Source: Anaspis maculata (lineage: Eukaryota; Arthropoda; Insecta; Coleoptera; Scraptiidae). Taken from it: 64,000 nt of DNA. Position numbers and translations under genes: made by a program. Shown here in pieces: positions 41,836-53,725 of this stretch; positions within the stretch are counted from its first letter, which is position 1; every line of letters begins with the position of its first letter. The stretch is from NCBI GenBank assembly GCA_949128115.1, contig OX421963.1, forward strand, positions 34,951,979 through 35,015,978, written 5' to 3'. The notes beneath the pieces were generated by a model, which saw only the letters and a program-made list of their open reading frames with translations, had not been told where the DNA came from and made no database searches.

Positions 41836-43577
41836 GACCCTTCAGCCCTCCCCAGATTTGGAACCACTGGTTGACTTTTAGTGAAATTGGACATACAAGT
41901 TGATAATCATTCATAACAACTCTTTGGTAAATAACAGCCATTAGTACCTCAATCCGTTGATTTATTCATGAAAAATTTTAAAAACCGTTGTATAAGTCCA
42001 ACTTTCAAGGAGCTGGGTATTTTTTACCGAGCCGAATTTTTTGAAATCAACTTCACTGTAGACTCCTGTAGGTATGTTTTGATTTACATGACTATCTCTT
42101 TCGATTTCTAATTTACAAACTTTTCGTCCGATTTTTCCTTCTTTACCTTTGCTACCTTTCCAGATGGCTACCAAACAGGCTGCGACATTGCATTACATAT
42201 TAAATGGCCCAGGGTGGTTCAAAATGCACCCATGGCAAGTAGGTACTCACAAAACAAACAATAACTCTCTAAAATAAAAGGTCCAAAACTATTTACAGAT
42301 ATTGATATACGCTTTCCAAAAATGGGATTTGGAAAATTCTGCGACTTCTTTTCTCAAAAAGGGCCAAAGTCAGGTCGTTTTTTCACATCTTTCATTTTAA
42401 ACCCTGTTTATCCTACAGGTCAACAATCAAGTGATCTAAATAGTACCTTGTTGTCCAAAGATTATTCTATCGAGCACCACGAAAATTTCCAGAATCGGGC
42501 GAATTTTTCTCGAGATACCTATTCCCATTTTAACGAGGCGAAATTTCGAGGTGGTCCACTTCAATTTTGGTCCAGTCTATTTATCGCACAGTTTTTACCC
42601 AAGAGCAAAATTAATCATGAATTGATTGTGTATCAACTAGTCTAATATCGACTTTTTGAAGGGGTTGAGGGAAGGAGGCGTAAAAACAATAAATCATAAA
42701 AACTCCTCAACATTTTCGTGATGAGTAAGGTTCTGTTTTGTTCAGTCGAGATATCTCTAGGTAATACTTAAATATCTTGTAGGAATTTTGGGTAGGGGAT
42801 AGGTATATAGGTATAGGTCGGTAAGGTAAATTTCAAGGATGAATGCACTAGGTATTGTAGTCATTAAGTAATAGTACCTATAGTATAGATAGTAGGAAAT
42901 GCAAAAATCCTTGACACATCTTTTTTTGTTATTTGGGGGTAAGAAGAGCGGTAGGGAGGGAGGAGGACAGAAAAGAATGGGAAGCAAATTTATTAGATTA
43001 CCACAATGATTCGCAAGAAAATCCATGTGGTCGCGGGTCGATCGGTCTTGATAAAGTTGTGCCGTGGGAGAGACCCAGTTACCTACATGTCATTCAGCCC
43101 CAGTAATATTTCGTGGAAGTTATGGAAATTAAAAGTGAAGTTTTCCGCCCCGTCCGCCCAGCACCACCCCTCCGGCCGTCATCAGCGTGGAACATGCGAT
43201 TTTTAATAGAGCCGTGAGCATTTCGGCTATTGACTCGGTTTTGCATTTTCATGTCGTCCGTTTTGGTCCGTACCAGCCGGGCTTGATAAGTTATTGAATT
43301 GAATTTTCCAATTCGCTTTTTATCGGCCCCGTACCAATAAAATCAATCATATTCCCGACGAATCAAAATATACCCCGTTTTCTGTGTCATGCAGAACGCA
43401 ATTCCTTTCGACGCAAATTACACTCATTCGTCATCGAAATTGTTTCGCAAACACAATTTACATACCAAGATCATATAGGTAGAGGTAGGTACCTATCATA
43501 CCTATCCATATATTATGAGTTTCCCATTGTTGTTTTTTAAGCGGTCCCGAAAACCAAATTATAGATTTTAAATTTAC

Positions 43578-43785
43578 CTTCCGGTGGCATCCGTGCTAGC
43601 GCTTCTCAGCAGCCGACGTTTAGGTCCCCGCTCATCTTCATGGGCAGTGGATCGCTTCTCTTGTGTTTTCTGGCTCAAGGCCGACTTCGGGACTAAGCCA
43701 AGCGTCGAAGCCATGGACGACCGTCTGGCAGGGAAGCTAGCCGAAAAACTCCTGATGGCATGTATACTCGATTGTTGAAATGAAA
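43578..43785 (-). CDS. Unknown three-exon protein, middle coding exon
   Basis: 208 nt between a TCTTTTCAG acceptor and a GGAAG/GTAAAT donor on the minus strand. Only one of the three phases is open, and it is exactly the one needed to join the phase-1 donor at 50035 to the phase-2 acceptor at 40378. It encodes 68 full codons plus two split ones. The peptide is Ser/Arg-rich and basic (ARRSSMASTLGLVPK, then EDERGPKRRLLRS), suggesting a disordered, phosphorylatable, possibly nuclear segment. Frames on the plus strand here are overlaps. Agreement of both junction phases is the main evidence. Confidence 0.65.
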
Positions 43786-44622
43786 CTGAAAAGACCCCTC
43801 CGACAATATAATAAATGACAACACTATTAAGGGAACCGATACAGGCTGACTCAACGAAAACAGAACAGACAGGCTTCCATCAGGCACTTGACTTCTTTTT
43901 TCTTTTCGGAAAAGGCTCGAACAGATCGATTTGGTTTTCAAGGAAGACGTTCAACTGCTATTAATTCAACCGTGAAGTTCCTAGCCAGAGTGCCAACCCC
44001 TGCTTCGTAGAAGAGCTAGGAAATTTTAAATCGCAATTGGGGTCAAGCTAAATATCATTTTAAAGCTCTGCTTTCAAATATCTTTACAGCGTCGGTGCCT
44101 CTCGATCGGTGCTTCTTATTTTACGATTCGAGGCAATTTTTCTCCAAGATCTCGCCAATGTTTTTTTGGAGGCTGGGAAACCCTTCCAGGCTGGCTCGAA
44201 GTTGGCTAACCCATATAACGGGGCACTTGTCTGTCTCGTATACTTCCCCAACGAAGGTTGTAGTTTTCGTTAGGTCATCCTGTATAGGAAAAGACCCGTG
44301 AAAATTCGTCACGGAACGTCCTCGATACATCAGTATTCGATTTTTTTTTCTTGTTATTGATGGCGAACCAGTCGTGTATGTACCTAATCTTGCACGGAAT
44401 AAAAAAAGATTTATTGGGCCTCAACCTATTTCTTTTATTATCTATTATTAATCTCATTATCTCTTATTTATTGAAAGGTATTGAGTCAGTTTTAGTAGAT
44501 TTCCAAAAAAATGGAAAATAGGAGTTTAACAAGTTTAATAAAATAACTGACATTTTGAATCAAAAATCTTCCCCTTCATACAAAAGAAGTTACAGAAAAC
44601 GATAATAATTCACATTCAAATA

Positions 44623-45779
44623 TACAGGTGTCCCAGAAATGAGTAGATACACAAAAAGATATCACATAATTCCTAACAACAAAGTAAGTCGATTCAACCA
44701 AACTTACCTCCATACGAAAATGCTTCCTAAGAGAGATACAGCCCTTCGAATTCGAAGTTGACTTGGATGTAGTTTTTATGGCATATATGTTTATCTCCGA
44801 AATCGTTCGTGATAGACAGGATTTTGTACAGTCACTTAGGTTTTTATGCTTCACAATATGACGTTACGATCGTTTCAAAATTTCACCCCGGGGGGTGTCA
44901 AACTAATTGAGGAGGGAGTAAAATCCCCCTCCAAATTTTTGCGTGTGAATTTTATCTAAGTTGAATACAACAATATGAATTTTCAAATATTTTTACACAG
45001 AAAAGGTGCTCTTGTTGAGTTTCGATAAAATGCATGGTTTTCAAGAAAAATCGATTTGAAAATTCCATTACCTAAGAAACTGCCATCTTGAACTTTCACA
45101 CTTACCAACCGATTCACTTGAGATTTCAAGTCTATACATGTACTTTAGGACAATCGATATGCATCTGCCGAATTTTGAATTTTGACGTTTTTGGAGGTCA
45201 CCACTTAAAATCCCAAGTAGATCGGTTGAAGACTGTAAAAGTCCAAAGTGGTGACTTTAAGAAACGTCAAAATTCAAAATATGACTAATGCAACGCTTAT
45301 CGATTGACCTTCAAAAGTTATGTCGACTTAAAATCACAAGTGAATCGGTTGGGAAGTGTGAAAGTTCAAGATGGCAGTTTCTTATGTACCTAATAAAAAT
45401 TTTAATCGATTTTTCTTGAAAACCATGCATTTTATCGAAATTCAACGAGAGCACCTTTCCTCTGTAAAAATATTTGAAAACTCATATTGTTGTGTTGAAC
45501 TTTGAAAAAATTCACTTGCAAAAAAGTTAGAGGGGATTTTACTACCCCCTCAATCAGTTTGACACCCCCCGGGGTGAAATTTAAAAACCTGAGTGTACAA
45601 AATTCTGTCATTCTATCACCAACGGTTTCGGAGAAATGCCATAAAAACTACATCCAAAAGTGAACTATGTCTCTTAGGACGCATTTTGGTATAAAGGAAG
45701 TTTGGTTGAATTGACCTATTTTGTAGCCAGGAATACGTGGTATCTTTTTGTGTACCTACTCATTTTTGGGACACCTGTA
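44623..45779. mobile_element. 1.16-kb foldback element with TA duplication
   Basis: TACAGGTGTCCCAGAAATGA at the left is mirrored at the right end, with TA at 44621-44622 and 45780-45781. The arms are about 560 bp each and diverged (roughly 80-85%), meeting near 45225. The inner block CCCCGGGGGGTGTCAAACT is retained in both arms. No transposase frame. Confidence 0.8.
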
Positions 45780-46420
45780 TAAAAGAAATTTTATTGCCAC
45801 ATACCAGTCACACCAGTACTGACAAAAATGGAGCTAGGTCTTTTTAATTACAAATTAAAACACATACAGCATCTTTTTTCTTCAATTAATAAAGAAGGTA
45901 TACAATACATTAGATCTTTTGCAGTTTCGAACGTTCTATCACGTAAGTGACATAAGTCCTGCTTTGGTTTGCCGCCAACAGTTGATAATATTTGTATATA
46001 AAGACCTAGGTTCAACTTCTTAAATACTGGTCTTTGACACTCAAATTTCTGTTATGAGTCAGTACCTATATTTGACCATACAGGTGTCTCGAAAGTATCG
46101 CATCCCGAGTCCTTGAGCGAATTCACTCAAGGACACGAAAAAAATATTTAAAAGAATCTGTGACGTTTATTTTTTAAGATATGAGCGATCAGAGGGTAGG
46201 ATTTTGTTCCCCTCTATTTGTGTAAGTCGTAAGTAATTTTGGGGATCTGTTTGTGATAAACTAATCAGTGAAAATTTCCAATCGTAGGGTGTGCTTTTTT
46301 TGCCCTACATCAACAGCTAGGTTATTGGCAGGCTTCTTCCGTCGGGGTTTTTCTGTAACGATAACAATGATGACGATAACAACGAAGTACTGTAAGATTT
46401 ACATGTTTGGATCAGTGGGG

Positions 46421-48195
46421 GACTTATAGTCCAGTTAAAATAGGTTTTGACCGGAAAGAAATTCGGAAGTTGACGAAATTTGGTGGATATCGATGCAGAA
46501 TTTAACGTGGAATAACATACTGAAATTCCCTAAAATTCCAATGATTGGCTTTTTTTCTAGGACCAATAAAAGAGCGCCATCCTTGTAAATTTTCGATTTT
46601 TTCTGAATAACTTGTAAACTATCACCTTTAGAATACAAAAACCAGCGAAGCAAATGTAGCGCGTTAAATTATCAAGAGATCAGTATCAAATTCATCACTT
46701 TGTGGTTAATAGTCTACGAGATACAGCGTCTGCTAGAACGCAGTGAAAATGACTCAAAATTTATTTCCGGATTTTTTAATAATAATAATAATAATAATAA
46801 TAATTGTTTTCCTCCTTCTCAACCTTCTTCTGGTTTATAGGAGTTTGTAACATTTTATTAGTTCGGCTTATCAATCAGTACAAAGGTATACACTTCGATG
46901 TCACAGTAAATTTTTGTTCAGAAAATGTGTTGCCGCCGGCCGGATTTGATCCTAGGACCTCTAGGTTGGTGTTGTGCTGCGTTAAGCTTCTGAGCTACCG
47001 GCCGGTCTTGTTTCCGGATTTTACGTAACAATTTGCATAGTGTCAGTTCAAGGGCTGTAACGTGGACAGCAAATGTGCGGATTTCAGTGTGTTTTACAAT
47101 CTTGGAAAGCCAATTTAACATTTGGTATCACACTTTTGTCTAGAAGTCGCCAACTTCAAAATGGTACTTTTCCTCGACCTTTCAAATTTATACTTGAAGT
47201 TCCGAAGAATCCCCAAAAATCGATTATTTTCATACCATACCATTTGCTTCATTTTCCAAGTATGGAAAAACCATCTGGAGAATATGTGAAGGATTGAATA
47301 CCAAAAAAATAACATGTTTCAGAATCTTTTTCCTAGTGATGGTTCCTGAGGTATATGGGTTAAAAGACTAAACCGACCTACTTGGAAAAAAATTTGGTAG
47401 TTCGGACACTAACTGCTGAATACTGTACGAACCTTGCATTTTAGGTGTAAGATGCCACTTGGCAGACGTGGAAAGTACATAAGTATATTCACTACGTCTG
47501 CTGAGTGGCATTTTGTATCATCAAATGCAAGGTCCGTACAGTATTCAGCAGTTAGTGTCCGGACTACCTATCTTTTTCTCCAAATAGGTCGTTTTAGTCT
47601 TTCAACCCATACAACTCAGGAACCATCACTGGGAAAAACATTCTGAAACATCCTATGGTTTTGGTATCCAATTCTTCACATATTTCCTGGATGGTTTTGC
47701 TCTACTTGAAAAAGTAGGCGAATGGCATGGTATCAAAATAATCGATCTTTGGGGATTCTTCGGGACTTCAAGTATCGATTTCAAAGGTTGAGGAAAAGTA
47801 CCATTTTGAAGTTGGCGACTTCTGGACAAAAGTGTGATACCGAATGTTGAATTGGCTTCCCCAAAATGTGAAACACGTTGAAATCCGCACATTTTCTGTC
47901 CACGTTACAGCCCCTGAACTAATGTAATACTGATCTCTTGAGAATTTAACGGGCTACATTTGATTTGCTGGTTTTTGGGTTCTTAATGTGATAGTTTACA
48001 AGTTATTCAGAAAAAATCGAAAATTTACGAGGATGGCGCTCTTTTATTGGTCCCAGAAAAAAGCCAAGCGTTGGAATTTTCGGGAATCTCAGTATGTTAT
48101 TCCACGTTGAATTCTGCATCGATCCACCAAATTTCGTCAACTTCCGAATTGATTTCCGGTTTGGCCAGATTTTTGCTTAATTTGACTGGACTATT
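46421..48195. mobile_element. 1.77-kb foldback, Mutator-like by its 10-bp duplication
   Basis: The direct repeat ATCAGTGGGG flanks the element (46411-46420 and 48196-48205). The arms begin near ATAGTCCAGT and extend inward through ACCAATAAAAGAGCGCCATC and its complement to a core palindrome at about 47440-47530. The left arm has a block at about 46697-47040 absent from the right arm, which contains the SINE. Long inverted repeats and a 9-11-bp duplication fit Mutator-like elements, though no transposase is seen. Confidence 0.7.
46776..47010 (-). mobile_element. tRNA-derived SINE with 12-bp target duplication
   Basis: Flanked by TTTCCGGATTTT at 46764-46775 and 47011-47022. Read on the minus strand, it starts with a tRNA-like head: A box TAGCTCAGAAGC at 46997-46986 and B box GGATCAAATCC at 46952-46942. 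It ends in an ATT microsatellite tail at about 46800-46778. Head, tail and duplication are all in the expected order. Confidence 0.85.
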
Positions 48196-48289
48196 ATCAG
48201 TGGGGTTTTGTTTCGATGGCTTTCTCGTTTCATCCCTCTTCCCGGGGCATCACCGCACGATATACTAAGAGTCGGATGAAAAAGTCCAT

Positions 48290-48370
48290 CTGGCTCAGCG
48301 CGGATTTGAACCCGGGATCTTCGCCTTTGAAAGCGGGTCTGAGCTCATCGTGCTACCGACTGGGTTCATG
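48290..48370 (-). ncRNA. tRNA-like sequence, probably a SINE head
   Basis: On the minus strand: A-box-like GGTAGCACGATGAGC (48357-48343), a CGCTTTCAAAGGCG hairpin and B box GGGTTCAAATCC (48313-48302). The TTTCAA loop resembles that of the tRNA-like units at 10.6 kb. No tail or duplication was recognised. Confidence 0.5.
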
Positions 48371-50034
48371 TCTTATTTTAAATTATTTATTTTAGGGACC
48401 AATTCATTATTTTACAGATAAATTGAAAAAAACTGGATTTTAGTGATTTATGTATCATAAACAGAAATTCAGTGCACCCACGGGTTGATAATTTTTACAG
48501 CTCAGTCAATCACAGTTCCTCAAAATCTCAAAAGGGGGCAAAGTCTCACCCTTCGGTCCCTTATATCTTCAAAAATAAACGTAATAATTTTTTAAATATT
48601 TTGCTTGTGTTCTAGACTTCTAGAGTCATACCACTCTGAACTCGGAATGCGATACAGCGATACTCTTAAGATTCATAGTATAATTCATTGTAAAAGATGA
48701 CACAATAAGAGTATCGACATTTCATTCTTAAATTATGAAGAAGCCAAGCAAGATATCAGCATGATTTTTTTCTCTAGATTATAAGAGAACAAAATAGTTA
48801 TTTATGTAGCAAGAGCGTAAAGCCTCATTGTTAGGCCGAGGTGTATGTAGATTGTACTCGATCGTAGCGAGTATGGTATGATTGGGATTAGTTTTGAATA
48901 TTTTCAGCCGTTCATCAATCTGTTCAGGTTATAAATCTTAAGGTACCTGGGCTATAGGTATGTTCGTCAATTTGTGTTAAGGCTGTATTCGCAGGGTATC
49001 AATATTTCTCTCTCAAAAATGGAGCTGAATAGATATAGAGACTTCGATCGGATTCCATTAAATGCTTGTTCACCTTGTTTCCGTTTGGATTACCCCACAT
49101 TTTTTAGAGACCGAATAGCCCTGAAGCACTGGAGAAGTTTCTAAGACATTGCTGGGACATTTTTTGACAAACGAAAAAATGATCAACTGTTTTATAATTT
49201 TGAGAGACGTAGAAAATTCAATACATGGCCGTTTTTTGAAAAAAGTTGTCAACAAATAAGGAAAAAAATACACTCGGTACACCGTCTAAAAAAATTGAGT
49301 TTTTATCTTCATTTTTGAGGGAGCAATCCTTAAAATAATTTTGGCCTGTTGAGAATACAGCCCTGAATGTACCAGCATTCATGTTTCTATATCGCATAAC
49401 TGATGGCGTCTATGATTGCGAAAATGAGTGATATAAACTGATCGGGTCGTTTTCTTGGGGGTTGGGCACGGACCTGTTTGGGGCGGTGTGAAGGTCGGGG
49501 CATTGGTTGTTGGTGGCGGTGGTGGCGTGACTGATCCACTCCTTCGCCTCAATTAAAGTTGTAATTAACAGGCGTGGAGACTTTGCTCGGCAGCTCTATA
49601 CTTCCAGCTACTACTACGGGGAACACGACTATCACAAAGAACTTCAACTTTTCCGTTCCAACAACTTGGTGATTGACGGTTTTTAAGTGGAACCTTTCAA
49701 AATTTTAACGAGGTCGAACTATAGACGTCTTCAAAGGAGAGTGCACCGGCACGCTATTGTGCTTTTATAATTTTTAATTAAAATCACGTAAAATTAAAGA
49801 CAGGCACGCCAATTATTATTCTTGTCGATCGTCGCAGAAAGAGTGAGTTGTGGCAGGGGTTAACGTTTTTTCGGTTGAAATTGAGAGCGTAAGGTTAAGT
49901 GAGGTCAACTACTGTAGGTGCTGGGAATTCTAGGGGAGTAGAAAACCAAGACGCATTTTCTTGTGCCTTAACCAATCGGTAGATAAACTACCTATAATAT
50001 GCACAAGTTTTTTTTCACGTACCGTCATACCCAC

Positions 50035-51133
50035 CTGACTTCACAGTTTTCCTAAGCGAAAGATTTTTCTGAGGGTGAGCTGTTTCTTTCTCGTCTTTCT
50101 TCGCCGCGACTTTGACTTTGGACTTTTCGATAACTTCGGACGGCACTTCTTCAGTATCGCTAGCGCTAGGACTGACCAGCGACACCATCGTTACAATCTC
50201 GCTACCAGGGACGTACCTATTGAGCTCTTTTCTGTTTTTCGGATTCTCTTTGTTTTCGTCATATTCGTCATCAGACAAAGTCTTTGGATCTTTCCGCTTA
50301 GTCGACGACCGAACTTTTCGTTTGGTCGCCACAAACTTTGGCTTGGTAGTGGGCGCAGAAGAGGAGCGAAGCAAAGGCGGCCGTTGAGGTTTGTCCTCTT
50401 TGGACATGGAATTGAAGGCCAAACTGGTTCTTTTTTGGAACTGCTCTCGTTTAGATGCCGCCGTCGCCGGTCGAATTATCACATTGTTGATTGGTTTCGG
50501 AGGAATCGGGCTACTACGGCGCGAGCTTGAGGGCGGTGAAAATTTAGTCGCGTACGGTTTTTCAACAATCGGGATGACCACAACTGCTCTGGAAGGCGGC
50601 GACGGTTCTTGTATGGATTTGCTTTTTCTAATTTGGAAAACATTCCTCTTATTCTCCAAAAGAGACGGGATGAGCTTCGGGGGTGGAAATTTGGGTGTTT
50701 TAACGTCATCTTGGTACTCACTATCATCTTCTTCTTTGGATCCTATGCTGTTATGGGCTAAGAAAATGTTAAGATTCGGCTTCTGCTGTTCTCGTTCTAT
50801 TAAAGCTTCTCTAAGCCTGTCTGCCAGTTCTTGCTTGGAATACAATATGGAGTCTTTTTCCAATGAGCTGTGTCTGGTCAATTTGGCTGAAGGAGTGGGA
50901 CGTTGGACTTCCGGACATTTTTTTACTATCACTCCTTCCTCTTGTGGCTCGGCCCAAGCGATTTTCACCGGCAGCGGTGGTCGATCTCTGGTTTTGGGAC
51001 TGAGCGAGATCTTGATTTTAGATCTGTCTTGGTCTTCGGAAAATTGCTTCTTGAAAGTCTTCCGTCTCAGGTCTGTAGCAGTGGGGTTTTCGCAGCTGAG
51101 CGAGAGCTGTCGGAACTTTCGAAAGTTGGCCAT
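50035..51133 (-). CDS. Unknown three-exon protein, first coding exon
   Basis: 366 codons plus one base, from the ATG at 51133-51131 in a strong context (A at -3, G at +4). The peptide starts MANFRKFRQLSLSCENP and is rich in Ser, Pro, Lys and Arg. Features seen: KIAW at 57-60, resembling a PP1-docking motif; a predicted helix around 99-117 (KQELADRLREALIEREQQ); a basic NLS-like KRKVRSSTKRK at 271-281; a KEN box (NKENP, 295-298); and RKEL at 301-304 like a D-box. It is probably a regulated nuclear or cytoskeletal protein, but I do not recognise it. The exon ends at GTCAG/GTGGGT; the unspliced frame would stop 7 codons later. A second donor, GACG/GTACGT, keeps the same phase. Confidence 0.75.
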
Positions 51134-51380
51134 GCTGGCATTTTCCGAGCACGGCCCTGGATTTCGGTCACGAACCCCCCGAGAGCGGAAGTCGGGCTGT
51201 TCACCCTCCGCTCACGGAACTTTGACTGAAACGCGACTCACATGTTTTCGTTCCGTTCGCGGGCTATATCGATTCGTGCAACTTTCACCGCCACGCTCGC
51301 CTTTTTTTCTCTTCCTTTCAAAGAATCACGCCGAACTTCAGTCGAACAATTTCCAAGTTTTTAGGCGATTTTTTGTAATT
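51134..51380 (-). promoter_or_regulatory. 5' UTR and core promoter region of the three-exon gene
   Basis: More GC-rich than its surroundings. TCAGTC at 51229-51224 matches the arthropod initiator and would give a 5' UTR of about 95 nt. No TATA box is seen. Confidence 0.4.
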
Positions 51381-52074
51381 AATTAAATTAAAGGATTTTT
51401 TTCGATAATTCCATTTTTCTGTGCGTGCTGTTATTGAGGTGTATGTTTTTAGAGACTGATGTGTGAAATTGTTTGGTTGTCATGGCAGCTCAAGGGTGCA
51501 ATAACTGACCCTTATACATGGCGTCAAAGTTGGATTTGTATGAATCAAACTCGGAATCAAATGAGTCTTTTTTTGACCAACTCTCAACTATACTACTATA
51601 TTCATTGGATAAAAGGCTTGTATTTCCTAGTACCAAGGTGCCTAGAATTTAATTCTAGAAAAAACTAGAGTAAACTTCAGTAAAACCTGGGGTCGTGTGC
51701 ATTAGAAATTACATTACATAGGTAACAAGAAATGAATTTCTATCTCAAAATTCAAATTTGAGAAAAAGTTTCTGTGATCTTGTGTAACGAACCCTTCCTT
51801 CAAAAACAGCTTGAAAATGATGTCTCACTTCGCGTACAATCAAGTTATCTGAAGTGATTTTCGGAAACACGAAACATTTAGTACAAGCTGAAATGTGCTT
51901 TGAATTTTTTTTCATCCTGCAGGGCGAGTCATAAGTTTTCATGGTCTAGTTTTCTTCAATATTCGCTGTGTGCAACTGCTTGGTGGGAGAATCGAAGAAC
52001 GATCGTGCGCGAAGTGGAGAAATATAGAACTTTACGCTGGTACTCTGCGATGCGACTCTGCTAGACAAGACTCA
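51381..52074. other. No gene seen
   Basis: AT-rich, no repeat or coding signal recognised. Confidence 0.3.
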
Positions 52075-52076
52075 TA

Positions 52077-52862
52077 CCGGGTGCTTTTCGAAAACCGCAC
52101 CAGCCCATAAATTCGAAATTTAATGGGGTATTTGAGAGCACTTTTGCTATTTTTTGCGTTGATCATAAAGCAACACTCACTTCCGGGAGTAACCGGAAGT
52201 GACATCAACTTTTGATTTTCAAATGGAACACCCTGTATGACAATTTTATAGCGGACTGAATATCATTAAATTATTATTACCAAAGGTGGCTGCGACCACA
52301 AATAAAAATCTGAAGTTAGAAGTTTGTTGATTGTTCATGTCAAGAAGCGTTGCCAGGTTGAAATCGACATGAACAATCAACAAAATTCCAACTTTATTCT
52401 CTTATTTGTGGTCGCAGCCACAAACAATGCAGCCACCTTCGGTAATAATAATTACAATTTGATCGATGTGATAATAATCCATTTCAACCGGCAACGCTTT
52501 TTAACACAAACAGTTGACAAATTTCTAACTTTAAGTTTTTATTTGTGGCCGCAGCCACCTTTCGCAGTAAAACTTGATCATATCCAATCCGCTATAAAAT
52601 CGTAATTTTTAATCATAGAGAATTTTTAAAACCATCACTGTGTCAAGAAAAAAATCTCTATCCAAATATCCAAAAATATACAGGTATTCCATTTGAAAAT
52701 CAAAAGTTGATGTCACTTCCGGTTACTTCCGGAAATGAGAGCAGTTTCATGATCAACGAAAAAAATAGCAAAAGAACTCCTAAATACCTCATAAAAATTT
52801 CAAATCGATATATCTCATAGGCAAAAAGTTATGGGCTGGTGCGGTTTTCGAAAAACACACGG
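52077..52862. mobile_element. 0.79-kb multi-arm foldback with TA duplication
   Basis: The outer ends CCGGGTGCTTTTCGAAAACC and a close complement lie between TA pairs (52075-52076, 52863-52864). Inside, a second inverted pair carries CATTTGAAAATCAAAAGTTG next to CCCTGTA/TACAGG. A third, inner inverted set is built on TTTGTGGTCGCAGCCAC and GAACAATCAACAAA. The layered symmetry suggests one element inserted in another. Confidence 0.65.
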
Positions 52863-52864
52863 TA

Positions 52865-53700
52865 TTACCCATCTAAGCATTATACCACACCTATACCTAC
52901 ACTCGGTTGGTTCTAAACTTTACAACAGAAAACAAAAACACGGTTTTTCAAAAATTTTTTTTTTTAATGTTAAGAACTGTAATAAATAATACGAGAAATA
53001 ACTCGTATAAATTTTACTGTTTCCAAACAGCTAACTCGGCTAAGTAACAGGCGCATTTTCAAGGATTAGGGTCTGTCGATGCAAGCTTGAAAGAGGCTCG
53101 GGAATTTTTTCGATAATAATAATAATAATATGTAAATTTAAAGCCTAAAATTGAGTGAAAAGCGGAAGAAAAACAAAAATGAAGACATTTACAAAATAAT
53201 GTTTTCACACTTTCATTGATGATTTTTTTTTCAATTCAAATTTCAAATTTTCTCATTATTAGTTACAAGATAAACAACATAGTTTTCACATTAAAAATGT
53301 GCAAATCCTTCATCTAAAGTTAGAGAAGACAGAGTTTATTCCCATTAACTATTACCATTTTCATTGCGATTATTTGTTATCAGCCATCTCTCAGCATGTT
53401 GACATTCAACAGTCAACAGGCACAATGGGGTACTTGCCTAATTTTTTTTTATTGGCTTATTCGATAGTATGGTTAAAAAAAATGTACCCGTATTTTTTCT
53501 TTTTCCCAAATTCTCAAAATTGTGGCCGCAATGCGTGTTTTAAAAATATATTTGTGACGTCACAAATATATTAAATATAGAACATGGAAGGGCTCTTTTT
53601 CCTCTTTGGGTTGGCAACGATATAACGTTGTCAAGGTGCTGTTTTCAAACTTTGAAATCGTATCATCTCAAATCTGAGTCTGACTCATGTCTGACTGACA
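52865..53700. other. No gene seen; AAT microsatellite
   Basis: AT-rich. An AAT tract lies at about 53113-53130. No coding signal. Confidence 0.35.
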
Positions 53701-53725
53701 ACGTCAAACGTTTTATTTCTTCCTG

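Larger units (their letters stand above)
40379..43577 (-). other. Intron 2 of the three-exon gene
   Basis: A 3199-nt intron with donor GTAAAT and acceptor TTTCTAG. It holds a G18 tract and a MITE copy. GC-rich non-repeated sequence at about 43000-43450 shows no partner elsewhere in the window. Confidence 0.6.
43786..50034 (-). other. Intron 1 of the three-exon gene
   Basis: About 6.2 kb, donor GTGGGT (or GTACGT 12 nt further) and acceptor TCTTTTCAG. It contains two foldback elements, a SINE and a tRNA-like segment. 49430-49640 is relatively GC-rich with no repeat partner seen. Confidence 0.55.
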
